Source: GCA-2686265 sp036010965
GTDB lineage: Bacteria > Planctomycetota > UBA1135 > GCA-002686595
Length of the DNA: 22,591 nucleotides
Direction: 5' to 3'
NCBI GenBank assembly: GCA_036010965.1
Contig: DASCMO010000025.1
Location: 1 to 22,591 of the forward strand
Shown here: in pieces, positions 7,818-15,389 of the stretch
Numbering within the stretch: the first letter of the stretch is position 1
Layout of the letters: the number at the start of each line of letters is the position of its first letter
The notes under the pieces: generated by a model
What the model was told of the DNA's origin: nothing
What the model saw: the letters and a program-made list of their open reading frames with translations, nothing else
Databases searched by the model: none
Made by a program: the position numbers and the translations under genes

Positions 7818-8681
7818 GTGACTGAGCACCCCCCGAGCACTGACCGCTTCTCCGACTTCACCGTCTTCGAGCAGCGGCTGCCGACTTTCTCCTTCGGGGC
7901 CGCCTTCTCCGTGGGATGGCTGACCCTGAAGCGCAACTACTGGCCGCTCGTCGGCACAGGCGTCGCCTTCATGGGGATCCAGAGCATCGCTGGCCTGCTC
8001 CAGTCATGGTTCGATAACGTCTGGTTTGAGGAGCGAGTGATCGAGCTCGCCGTGGGGGGGAATTTCACCTACTCACCGGGATCTCTGGTGAGTGCAGCGG
8101 CCTACATTTTTCTCTCGCCCGCGCTCAGCGCTGGCTTCCAGTACGTGGGCTTGGGAAGTGTGCGTTGGCAATCTCCCGGCATCGGCAAGCTATTCGCAAG
8201 CTTCTCGTGCTACTGGCTCCTGGTGCGGGCGAACCTGATCCTATCGCTCTTTTGGGCTGCGCCGCTGGCTCTGCTCGGCGCGGGCGTGGGCTCAGGCTAT
8301 CTGATCGGATCACAGCAGGGTTCCGCGAGTGAGGGTTCGCTCATCGGCGCGCTTGTGATGGCCCTGCCTGCGCTGAGCCTCTGGCTCTGGCTCTACGCAC
8401 GCCTCGCCTACTCCTATCTGCTGATCATAGATCCCCTGAGCAACGTCTCCAGCGCACGGGAAGCCCTCCGCGCGAGTTGGACCGTTACCCACCCAATCGC
8501 CTGGCGGTTGGGAGCCGTCATCGTCGTGCTGCAGGTGGTTGTCTTCATCGGTTTCGTCCTCTGCTGTTTCCCCGGACTTCTGATCGGCCTCCCCCTCTCG
8601 TGCGTGGTTGTGCCCGCCACCTACGAGATGGTCCGCTGCGCGGCACGCACAGAATCGTTCACCGAGGAGGTCGCCGAGTGA
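7818..8681 (+). CDS. Polytopic membrane protein resembling the GPDPase-membrane-domain/DUF975 type
   Basis: 287 residues from the GTG at 7818; an in-frame GTG at 7776 would add 14 polar residues. I prefer 7818 because the downstream partner also starts GTG-ACY-GA and the extra residues look non-coding, but this is not decisive. About six hydrophobic segments follow a short soluble N-terminus (roughly 40-60, 88-108, 128-155, 168-190, 222-245, 245-270). The pattern AREALRASWTVTH near residue 212, then a helix and a C-C-F-P-G turn and the end motif VVVPATYEM, recalls bacterial membrane proteins annotated as glycerophosphodiesterase membrane domain or DUF975. No catalytic residues are visible. 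Its stop overlaps the kinase start (GTGA), so the two are co-translated and the protein may be a partner or substrate of the kinase. Confidence 0.75.
   Translation: MTEHPPSTDRFSDFTVFEQRLPTFSFGAAFSVGWLTLKRNYWPLVGTGVAFMGIQSIAGLLQSWFDNVWFEERVIELAVGGNFTYSPGSLVSAAAYIFLSPALSAGFQYVGLGSVRWQSPGIGKLFASFSCYWLLVRANLILSLFWAAPLALLGAGVGSGYLIGSQQGSASEGSLIGALVMALPALSLWLWLYARLAYSYLLIIDPLSNVSSAREALRASWTVTHPIAWRLGAVIVVLQVVVFIGFVLCCFPGLLIGLPLSCVVVPATYEMVRCAARTESFTEEVAE
8665..8670 (+). promoter_or_regulatory. Strong ribosome binding site deciding the kinase start
   Basis: AGGAGG lies seven bases upstream of the GTG at 8678, inside the 3' end of the membrane-protein gene. It fixes the kinase start there even though the frame stays open for another 200 bases upstream. 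Confidence 0.85.
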
Positions 8682-10066
8682 CCGACGGCGACCCGAAACC
8701 CACGAACGTGGGCGGTCCTCCGACGCCGGCATTCCAGGCCGGCCAGACGATCGACGAGTTCACCCTCGTCCGTGAGCTGGGAAGGGGCGGGATGGGGGTT
8801 GTCTGGGAGGCGGAGCAGGACTCTCTCAAGCGTAGCGTCGCGCTCAAGCTCCTCTGGCGTCGAGGGCTCGAGGACCCGAAGTGGGTCCAGCGCTTCGAGC
8901 GCGAGGCGCAGGCCTGCGGCCGCCTCGATCACCCAGGCATCGTGCGGATCTTCGCCTCGGGGGAGGCGGATGGGATCCACTACATGGCCCACGAACTCGT
9001 GGGCGAGGGCTTCACCCTGGCCGGCTCCCTCGACGAGCTACGGAATGAGCCCGACCTCCCCGACGACTACTATCGAGGAGCGGCGGCGCTTTTCGCCAAG
9101 ATCGCGGACGCGCTCGAACACGCTCACCAGAAGCGCGTGCTGCACCGCGACGTGAAGCCCTCCAACATCCTGATCGCCGAGGATGACGAGCCGCGTCTCT
9201 CCGACTTCGGGCTGGCGCGCGTGGAGGGCGGCCTGGAACTCTCGCGCACGGGCGAGTTCATGGGCACGCCCTTCTACATGAGCCCCGAACAGGCGGCGGC
9301 GCGCCGCATGGGGCTCGATCATCGCACTGATGTGTTCTCTCTCGGCGCCACCTTCTACGAGGCCCTCACCCTTGAGCGACCCTTCTCCGGAGAGACCAGC
9401 CAGGAGGTCTTCCACAAGATCCTGACCGTCGAGCCGCGCGATCCGTGCGGCCTGAAGGATGGAGTGCCGGCCGACCTGGGCGTCATCTGCCAGAAGGCCC
9501 TCGAGAAGGACCCGGACCGCCGTTACCGGACGATGGCCGAACTCGCGGAAGACCTGCGCCGTTTCCTCGCCAACAAGCCCATCCAGGCGCGGCCACCGGG
9601 CGTGATCGTGAGGATCGGCAAGTGGGGTCGGCGTCACCCGCGTCTCTCCACCGGCGTGGGCGTGGGGGCCCTCACGGCTCTGGGGACCGCGGCACTCGTA
9701 GGGGGCCTGATGAAGTACTCCGGTATGTTCTCGGGGGCGATGCCTGATGCGGCTGGTTCCTCGGCGGGGGGGCTAATCGGCGCCCTCGTCGATCATGCCC
9801 AGAAGCTCTTCGCCGAGGAGGCCCACGGCCTCTTCATCGCGGGTGAGTACGGGGAGGCACTCACGGCCTTCAATCGCATCAAGCCCGAATACGCCGCCAC
9901 TCACGCCGACACGATCCTGCCCGAACTCGCCGTCTGCCTGTGGCACTCGGGAGACCGAGAGGCGGCCCGACAGGTCATGGCTGAGGCCCGGCGCCTGATC
10001 GCGGAATTGCCCGAGGCGGACCATGCGCCCCTGGCCGCGGCCGCGCTCTTGATCGAAGGCGAATAG
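8678..10066 (+). CDS. Hanks-type serine/threonine protein kinase with a membrane helix and TPR-like tail
   Basis: 462 residues from the GTG at 8678, whose GTGA overlaps the preceding stop. The kinase domain (about 28-300) has every key element: GRGGMG glycine loop (35-40), VALK with ATP-binding K57, catalytic HRDVKPSN (D158), DFGLA (D176), GTPFYMSPEQ (196-205) and DVFSLG (218-223). It should be an active ATP-dependent kinase. A basic stretch (about 304-323: KPIQARPPG then RRHPR) leads into a single helix at about 325-345, a layout common in planctomycete kinases. Residues 372-455 are Ala-rich helices with A-x-x-x-F-x-x-G-E-Y-x-x-A-L, a TPR-like repeat. Kinase in the cytoplasm and a tail outside the membrane fits this order, but topology is inferred. 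The substrate is unknown; the co-translated membrane protein is the first candidate. The gene is convergent with nuoI. Confidence 0.93.
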   Translation: MTDGDPKPTNVGGPPTPAFQAGQTIDEFTLVRELGRGGMGVVWEAEQDSLKRSVALKLLWRRGLEDPKWVQRFEREAQACGRLDHPGIVRIFASGEADGIHYMAHELVGEGFTLAGSLDELRNEPDLPDDYYRGAAALFAKIADALEHAHQKRVLHRDVKPSNILIAEDDEPRLSDFGLARVEGGLELSRTGEFMGTPFYMSPEQAAARRMGLDHRTDVFSLGATFYEALTLERPFSGETSQEVFHKILTVEPRDPCGLKDGVPADLGVICQKALEKDPDRRYRTMAELAEDLRRFLANKPIQARPPGVIVRIGKWGRRHPRLSTGVGVGALTALGTAALVGGLMKYSGMFSGAMPDAAGSSAGGLIGALVDHAQKLFAEEAHGLFIAGEYGEALTAFNRIKPEYAATHADTILPELAVCLWHSGDREAARQVMAEARRLIAELPEADHAPLAAAALLIEGE

Positions 10067-10233
10067 CACTCCCGATTTCCAACGCCGGATCGGCTGGCGG
10101 CGCGCCGAAACCGACGCTGGCATTTGAGCGGGATCCTCCGGCCATGGTAGAGAGCATTCACTTCGGTCACCTCGCTGACGCTCTCCGGCGGCCCTCCGCG
10201 AGTCCAAGTCCGAGGTGCGCAGCCTGGAGGGCT
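10067..10233. terminator. Convergent intergenic region with an inverted repeat (10191-10232)
   Basis: 167 bases between the kinase and nuoI stop codons. GCCCTCC (10191-10197) and GGAGGGC (10226-10232) are perfect complements around a 28-base loop, followed on the plus strand by TTTATT, and they lie directly after the nuoI stop on the minus strand. A second short palindrome, CGGCGCGCCG, is at 10098-10107. These may end transcription from both sides, but the long loop makes the call weak. Confidence 0.35.
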
Positions 10234-10860
10234 TTATTCGCGGGGCGTGAGCGCCTCGGCGGTCTTCTCCCAGCTGCCTCTCCGCTCATCGCCGTGCACG
10301 CTGCAGGTGTGGGGGAACTCGAGCTCGCAGGTGGCGATGGGCTTGCGTAGCTCGGGATTCATCAGCTCGTGGATGTCGAGCTTCATCGCGTCGCGCGAGG
10401 TCGCCGCGACGTCGAGGATCCCCGTGTCCATCCGGATCGCGTCTTCAGGGCAGACCTCGACGCAGTATCCGCAGTAGACGCAGACGCCCAGGTTTATGTC
10501 GAAGCGGACGGGGAACTTCTCGACGCCGGGGTCGGGGTGCTCGTCGGGGACGATGGTGATGCACTTGGCGGGGCAGACTGTCTCGCACAGCGTGCACCCG
10601 ACGCAGCGCGGAGCGCCGTCATCGCGGACCATCAGGCGGTGACGGGTGCGCAGTCTCGAGAACAGCGGCCGCAGCTCCTCGGGGTACTGGTAGGTCACGC
10701 CCGCGCGCGTGTCCTTGAGACGCCCGAAGCGGTGGGCGATGTGCAGGAAGAGGTTCCGGAAGAAGTGCCGGAACGTGATCTTCAGCCCGGAGAGGATCTG
10801 CGGGATGTAGAGCTTCTCCCAGAAGGTCAGCTCGGGTCGTTGAACGACCTTGACGGCCAT
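10234..10860 (-). CDS. nuoI: NADH-quinone oxidoreductase subunit I (two [4Fe-4S] clusters)
   Basis: 208 residues. It carries clusters N6a and N6b that pass electrons from the NADH module towards cluster N2 in NuoB. Two ferredoxin motifs are intact: CVGCTLCETVCP (C86, C89, C92, C96) and CVYCGYCVEVCP (C127, C130, C133, C137). Proline and basic residues around 20-60 give the amphipathic N-terminus that lies on the membrane surface. The length is a little above the usual 160-180 because of a charged C-terminal tail after residue 175. Its ATG overlaps the nuoH stop by one base (TGATG), so translation is coupled. It is the last gene of the operon: no nuoJ or nuoK follows, and the next gene is a convergent kinase, which is unusual. 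Confidence 0.97.
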   Translation of the reverse strand: MAVKVVQRPELTFWEKLYIPQILSGLKITFRHFFRNLFLHIAHRFGRLKDTRAGVTYQYPEELRPLFSRLRTRHRLMVRDDGAPRCVGCTLCETVCPAKCITIVPDEHPDPGVEKFPVRFDINLGVCVYCGYCVEVCPEDAIRMDTGILDVAATSRDAMKLDIHELMNPELRKPIATCELEFPHTCSVHGDERRGSWEKTAEALTPRE

Positions 10861-11954
10861 CAGGCGCCCTCCCCGAAGAGGATGATCACCAGGGCGGTCA
10901 CGAGCACGTTCACAACGGCGATGGGGAACAGCCCCTTCCAGCCCAGACTCATCAGTTGGTCGTAGCGGAAGCGCGGGAGGGTCCAGCGTATTTGCATGAA
11001 GACGAAGCAGAAGGCCAGGACCTTGAACGTGAAGCTCGAGACGCCCAGGAGCACGTAGGTCCAGTTGGCGAGCGGCAGTTCGGCGCCCCAGGGAAAGTGG
11101 AAGCCGTCCGGCTGGAGGTAGGGAACCTGCCAGCCGCCGAAGAAGAGCGTGGTCGCAAGGGCGGCGACCAGGATCGTCTCGAGGAAGTCGGTCAGGAAGA
11201 ACATCCCGAACTTCATCCCGCTGTACTCGACGAAGTATCCGATGATCTCACTCTCGCCTTCGGGCAGATCGAACGGCAGGCGCTTGGTCTCCGCCAGGGC
11301 GGCGGTCACGAAGACTATGAAGCCCACGGGCTGGGCGACGACGCCCCAGAGCGGGATCCAGCCTCCCGCGATTGTCCGGCCCTGAGCCTCGACCATGCCG
11401 CTGAGGTCCATCGTCCCGTAGACCATGATCACGCCGATCAGCGAGACGCCCAGGGCGATCTCGTAGGAGATCATCTGCGCCGTGGCGCGCATACCGCCCA
11501 TGATCGCGTAGTTGTTGCGCGACGCGAAACCGGCCAGGATCACGCCGTACACGCCCAGGGAGAGCATGGCGAAGATATAGAGCAGGCCGGCGTCGATCCT
11601 TGCGACTTGCAGGTCGATCACGCGCTCGCCCAGCTCGAGCTGCGGTCCGAACGGAATCGCGGCGAACGCCACCAGAGCGAAGAAGACCGAGAAGAACGGG
11701 GCCAGGGTGTGGAGGGTGCGGTCCACGCCGCGCGGGATGACGTCCTCTTTGGTGAACATCTTGATCGCGTCGGCGATCCCGTGGAACAGGCCGAGAAACT
11801 TGAAGCCGAAGATCGAGGCCCGGTTGGCGCCGATGCGGTCCTGGATCAAGGCCGACTGCTTGCGCTCGACCCAGGTGTGCAGACCGGCCAGGTTCAGGAC
11901 GCCGATGAAGACGACGCCGGCGATCACCAGCTTGATCAGTAAGGCCTCGATCAC
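10860..11954 (-). CDS. nuoH: NADH-quinone oxidoreductase subunit H, quinone-site membrane subunit
   Basis: 364 residues, about eight or nine membrane helices. NuoH joins the peripheral arm to the membrane arm and forms the quinone entry channel. Family signatures are clear: HTWVERKQSALIQDRIG near residue 26, FTKEDVIPRGVDR near 67, an ARNNYA-like segment in the third loop (ASRNNYAIMGG), LPFDLPEGESEIIGYFVEYSG near 228-248 with its acidic cluster, and LPRFRYDQLMSLGWKGLFP near the end. The start is GTG at 11954, overlapping the nuoG stop as GTGA. The length is slightly above the usual 320-350. I see no missing key residue. Confidence 0.97.
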   Translation of the reverse strand: MIEALLIKLVIAGVVFIGVLNLAGLHTWVERKQSALIQDRIGANRASIFGFKFLGLFHGIADAIKMFTKEDVIPRGVDRTLHTLAPFFSVFFALVAFAAIPFGPQLELGERVIDLQVARIDAGLLYIFAMLSLGVYGVILAGFASRNNYAIMGGMRATAQMISYEIALGVSLIGVIMVYGTMDLSGMVEAQGRTIAGGWIPLWGVVAQPVGFIVFVTAALAETKRLPFDLPEGESEIIGYFVEYSGMKFGMFFLTDFLETILVAALATTLFFGGWQVPYLQPDGFHFPWGAELPLANWTYVLLGVSSFTFKVLAFCFVFMQIRWTLPRFRYDQLMSLGWKGLFPIAVVNVLVTALVIILFGEGA

Positions 11955-13582
11955 GGCTTGGCGGCTCCCGCCAGAGGTTGTGCGGAGGTCGTGAGGGCGC
12001 CCTGCTCACCGATGGACTCATAGGACATCCCCGCGAAGGCGCCGACCGAGTCGGCCAGGGCCGCGAAGACATCTGCGGGACCGCTCCAGTCTCCAGCTCT
12101 GTCCATGCCGGTGCGCCCGGCGAGGTCGAGCAGGAAGCGCCAGTCCTCCCGGGAGTCGCCGAGGGGGGCGAGGGCGCGCCCGATGCGCTGCACCCTGCCG
12201 TCGCAGTTGACGAAGGTTCCGTCCTTCTCCACCGCGGCGGCGCTCGGGAGGGCCCAGTGGGCCAGGGAGACGGTCGGGTTGTCGTTGGTGCCCGAGTAGA
12301 TGAACAGTCGGGCGTTGAGGGCGAGCTCGCGGGCCTTGTCGGCGCCGAACACCTCCAGCAGGTCGTGGCCGAAGACCCACAGGGCGTCGAGTTCGCCGGC
12401 GATCGCCTCATCCACGAGGGTCTGGGCCGAGGGAGGCTGGGCGTCGGACAGGCCGAGCAGTGCAGCTCCCGCGCTGTTGGGGTTCTTGTCCGCCTGCATC
12501 AGGAAGTCGTCGCTCGACCCTTCCGCCTGGGGAACCCCTCCCGCGATGCGCGCGCCGAGGTGGCTTCCGAGGACCTCGCGCACGAGGAACAGGTCCTCGT
12601 TCGTGAGCTGGGGCGAGGCGATGACGCCGAGGCGGAAGCCCTCGGCGGAGAAGGCTGTGGTGAGGGCCTCCAGCGCCGTGTCCCAGCTTGACTCGACCTG
12701 CCTGCGCGACGCCTCGCCGGTGCGGGTCCGTACCGCCTCGAGGCGGTCCTGATCGATCCAGCCGTGGCCGTAGCGGCCCTCGTCACACATCCACCACTCG
12801 TTCACGTCGGCGTTGTAGCGCGGCTTGACACGCACGAGGCGCTCCCCGTCGTTCAGGTGCGGCCGGTCTGAGACGTGGTGCAGGTCGGTGTTGCAGCCGC
12901 GGCTGCAGCCGCCGCAAACGCTCTTGGTGCTGGAGAGGTACCAGACGCGCGTCTTGAAGCGGAACGCACGCTCGGTCAGGGCCCCGACGGGGCAGATGTC
13001 GATGACATTCGCCGAGTAGGGGTTGTCGAGGGTCTCGCCGGGGTAGAGGCCGAGCTCAGATCGGTCGCCGCGGTTGAAGATGCCGAACTCGCCTGTCTCC
13101 GTGATCTCGTCGGTGAAGCGCACGCAACGTGAGCACAGGATGCAGCGCTCCTGGTCGAGCATCACGTTCGGCCCGACCTCGACGGCCTTCTTCTTCTTGA
13201 CCTTCTGCTCGCGGAAGCGCGGGTCGTAGAGCCCGAAGTTCATGTAGTAGTTCTGGAGATCGCACTCGCCCGCCTGATCGCACACCGGACAGTCGAGCGG
13301 GTGGTTCGCCAGCAAGAATTCCAGCACGGCGCCGCGGTCCTTCTTGGCCTGCTCGCTCTCGGTCGAGACCACCAGGCCCTCGGTCGCGGGCAGGTTGCAC
13401 GCGATCTGCGGCTTGGGGGAGTTCTCGACGTCCACCAGGCAAATCCGGCAGTTGCCGGCGACCGAGAGCCCGGGGTGATAGCAGTAGCGCGGGATGAAGA
13501 TCCCGAGCTGCTCTGCGGCCTGGATGACCGTCGTCCCCTCGGCGACGGTCACCTTCTGTCCGTCGATCGTCAGTTCAGGCAT
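11951..13582 (-). CDS. nuoG: NADH-quinone oxidoreductase subunit G, short form with cluster N7
   Basis: 543 residues from the ATG at 13582, chosen because the 2Fe-2S domain begins there (MPELTIDGQKVTV); the open frame upstream is only the overlapping NuoF end. Ligands are complete: [2Fe-2S] N1b C34, C45, C48, C62; N5 H94, C98, C101, C107; N4 C147, C150, C153, C197; and the extra cluster N7 C223, C226, C230, C266. N7 is kept in E. coli and Thermus but lost in mitochondria; here its last cysteine is 36 residues after C230. The molybdopterin-oxidoreductase-like region (about 275-543) is much shorter than in E. coli (about 908 residues in total) or Thermus (about 783) and binds no cofactor in this family. 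Its ATG overlaps the nuoEF stop by eight bases (ATGCCTGA). Confidence 0.95.
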   Translation of the reverse strand: MPELTIDGQKVTVAEGTTVIQAAEQLGIFIPRYCYHPGLSVAGNCRICLVDVENSPKPQIACNLPATEGLVVSTESEQAKKDRGAVLEFLLANHPLDCPVCDQAGECDLQNYYMNFGLYDPRFREQKVKKKKAVEVGPNVMLDQERCILCSRCVRFTDEITETGEFGIFNRGDRSELGLYPGETLDNPYSANVIDICPVGALTERAFRFKTRVWYLSSTKSVCGGCSRGCNTDLHHVSDRPHLNDGERLVRVKPRYNADVNEWWMCDEGRYGHGWIDQDRLEAVRTRTGEASRRQVESSWDTALEALTTAFSAEGFRLGVIASPQLTNEDLFLVREVLGSHLGARIAGGVPQAEGSSDDFLMQADKNPNSAGAALLGLSDAQPPSAQTLVDEAIAGELDALWVFGHDLLEVFGADKARELALNARLFIYSGTNDNPTVSLAHWALPSAAAVEKDGTFVNCDGRVQRIGRALAPLGDSREDWRFLLDLAGRTGMDRAGDWSGPADVFAALADSVGAFAGMSYESIGEQGALTTSAQPLAGAAKP

Positions 13583-15389
13583 GGGACACCTCCGGGGTGG
13601 GCGTGCCGTGCAGGGTGCGCCCGGAGCGGATGAACTCCTCGAACTCGGAGCGGTACTTCTCGATGTAGGACTGCACCGGCCAGGCCGCCGCATCCGCGAA
13701 GACGCAGATCGTGCGGCCTTCCATGTCGTGGGAGATCGTGAGCAGGTCGTCGAGATCGCTCAGCTTGCCCTTGCCCGCGCCGATGCGCTTGACGATACGG
13801 TGGATCCAACCCGTGCCCTCGCGGCACGGTGAGCACTGCCCGCAGGACTCATCGGCGTAGAAGTGTGTGGCGGAGTCGAGGGCCTGGACCATGCAGGTGT
13901 CCTCGTCCAGGACGATCACGCCTCCAGAGCCGGCCATGCTGCCGGCCGCCTGCACCGAGTCGAAGTCCATCATCACGTCGATCTCGTCTGGTTTCAGGAT
14001 GTGGGCAGAGATGCCGCCGGGGATGACGCCCTTGAGGCGCTTGCCTCCGCGCACGCCGCCGGCGCGGTCCTCGATCAGCTCGCGCAGGGTCACCTTGACC
14101 GACTCCTCATACACCCCAGGGCGCTCGACGTGTCCGCTGACGCAGAACAGGCGCGTTCCACCCTGCTTCTCGGTCCCGATGGTCGCGAAGCGCTCGGGCC
14201 CGTGGCCCAGGATGAACGGCACGCAGGCGATCGTCTCTACGTTGTTCACGATCGTCGGGCAGCCGAACAGGCCCGAGATGGCGGGGAAGGGGGGCTTGAG
14301 CCTGGGCTGGCCCTTGCCTCCTTCGAGGGATGAGAGCAGCGCCGTCTCCTCGCCGCAGATGTAGGCACCCGCGCCGCGGTGGATGACCACCTCGAGGTCG
14401 AATCCGCTGCCCTGGATGTCCGCGCCCAGCCAGCCCTGCGCGTAGGCCTCGTCGATGGCCCGCTGCAAGCGCTGGGCGGGACGGAAGTACTCGCCGCGGA
14501 TGTAGACGTAGGCCTTGTGCGCACCGATGGCGAAGGCCGTGATGATCATCCCTTCGAGCAACGCGTGCGGATCGCGCTCCATTATGTAGCGGTCCTTGAA
14601 GGTCCCGGGCTCGCCCTCGTCTGCGTTGACCACCAGGTAGACCGGCTTTTCGGAGTTCTTGGGGACGAAGGACCACTTCCGGCCGGCCGGGAAGCCGGCT
14701 CCGCCCAATCCGCGCAAGTTGGCAGCGATGACCTGCTCGATCACCTGCTCGGGCTGCATGGAGGAGAGCACCTTACGCGCCGCGTCGAAGCCGCCGCCGG
14801 CGGCGTAGGCGTCGAACCAGACGCCCTCGGGGTCGCCCAGGCGTGTCGAGAGGACCGGCCCGGCCGAGGAGATGTAGGGGGTGGGCTCTGGCGCCGCCGC
14901 CGGGCTGCTCGGCTCGCTGAGGGCGTCCTGGGTGAGGGCCGCGAGCGCGCCGGCGTCGTCCGCATCGACGGGCCCGATGAAGCGCTCGTCGAGCTGCACC
15001 ATGGGCGACATCTCGCAAGCGCAGAGGCACTCGACCTTCGTGAGGGTCAGCGCACCGTCAGGCGTGGTTTCGCCCGGCTTGATGCCGAGGGTGTCCTCGA
15101 GCTTCTCGAGCAGGGCGCCGCTCCCGCGCAGGACGCAGGGCAGGCTCGTGCAGATGCGCAGTTCGCGCCGCCCCACAGGCTGGGCATGGAACATGTTGTA
15201 GAAGGACACGACCTCGCGCACCTTCGAGATCGCGACCTCCAACCGTCCGGCTACCCAGGCCTCGGCCTCGGGCGAGATCCAATGCTGATCCGCCTGGACG
15301 AGCCAGAGCAGAGGCAGCATGGCCGCCCGGGGGTATTCGTAGAGTCCGACGATCTCGTCGGCTCGGGTTTCGAGATGCGCGAAACTCAT
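13575..15389 (-). CDS. nuoEF: Fused NuoE-NuoF: NADH dehydrogenase module subunits E and F in one protein
   Basis: 604 residues in one uninterrupted frame. Residues 1-155 are NuoE: the YEYPRAAMLPLLWLVQ start of the helical part, then a thioredoxin-like domain with the [2Fe-2S] N1a ligands C80, C85, C121, C125 (CTSLPC and CLCAC). A Pro/Ala/Ser linker (158-172) joins residues 175-604, a complete NuoF: the glycine-rich NADH loop GLGGAGFPAGRKW (227-239), FMN motif NADEGEPGTFKDR (255-267), and [4Fe-4S] N3 ligands ESCGQCSPC (C516, C519, C522) plus C562. It oxidises NADH and passes electrons through FMN to NuoG. The ATG at 15389 overlaps the nuoD stop as ATGA. E and F are normally separate genes; HoxF-type proteins of hydrogenases have a comparable fusion, but the neighbouring nuoD, nuoG and nuoH show this one belongs to complex I. 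Confidence 0.95.
   Translation of the reverse strand: MSFAHLETRADEIVGLYEYPRAAMLPLLWLVQADQHWISPEAEAWVAGRLEVAISKVREVVSFYNMFHAQPVGRRELRICTSLPCVLRGSGALLEKLEDTLGIKPGETTPDGALTLTKVECLCACEMSPMVQLDERFIGPVDADDAGALAALTQDALSEPSSPAAAPEPTPYISSAGPVLSTRLGDPEGVWFDAYAAGGGFDAARKVLSSMQPEQVIEQVIAANLRGLGGAGFPAGRKWSFVPKNSEKPVYLVVNADEGEPGTFKDRYIMERDPHALLEGMIITAFAIGAHKAYVYIRGEYFRPAQRLQRAIDEAYAQGWLGADIQGSGFDLEVVIHRGAGAYICGEETALLSSLEGGKGQPRLKPPFPAISGLFGCPTIVNNVETIACVPFILGHGPERFATIGTEKQGGTRLFCVSGHVERPGVYEESVKVTLRELIEDRAGGVRGGKRLKGVIPGGISAHILKPDEIDVMMDFDSVQAAGSMAGSGGVIVLDEDTCMVQALDSATHFYADESCGQCSPCREGTGWIHRIVKRIGAGKGKLSDLDDLLTISHDMEGRTICVFADAAAWPVQSYIEKYRSEFEEFIRSGRTLHGTPTPEVSHA

Noticed and set aside
13583..13693. Longer NuoG start 37 codons upstream
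   Set aside because: The extra residues are Arg/Pro/Ser-rich shadow of the NuoF end; the conserved 2Fe-2S domain starts at the ATG at 13582.
13575..15389. Hydrogenase HoxEF or formate dehydrogenase diaphorase subunit
   Set aside because: Neighbours are full nuoA-D, nuoG, nuoH and nuoI and antiporter subunits, with no hydrogenase or formate dehydrogenase catalytic gene.
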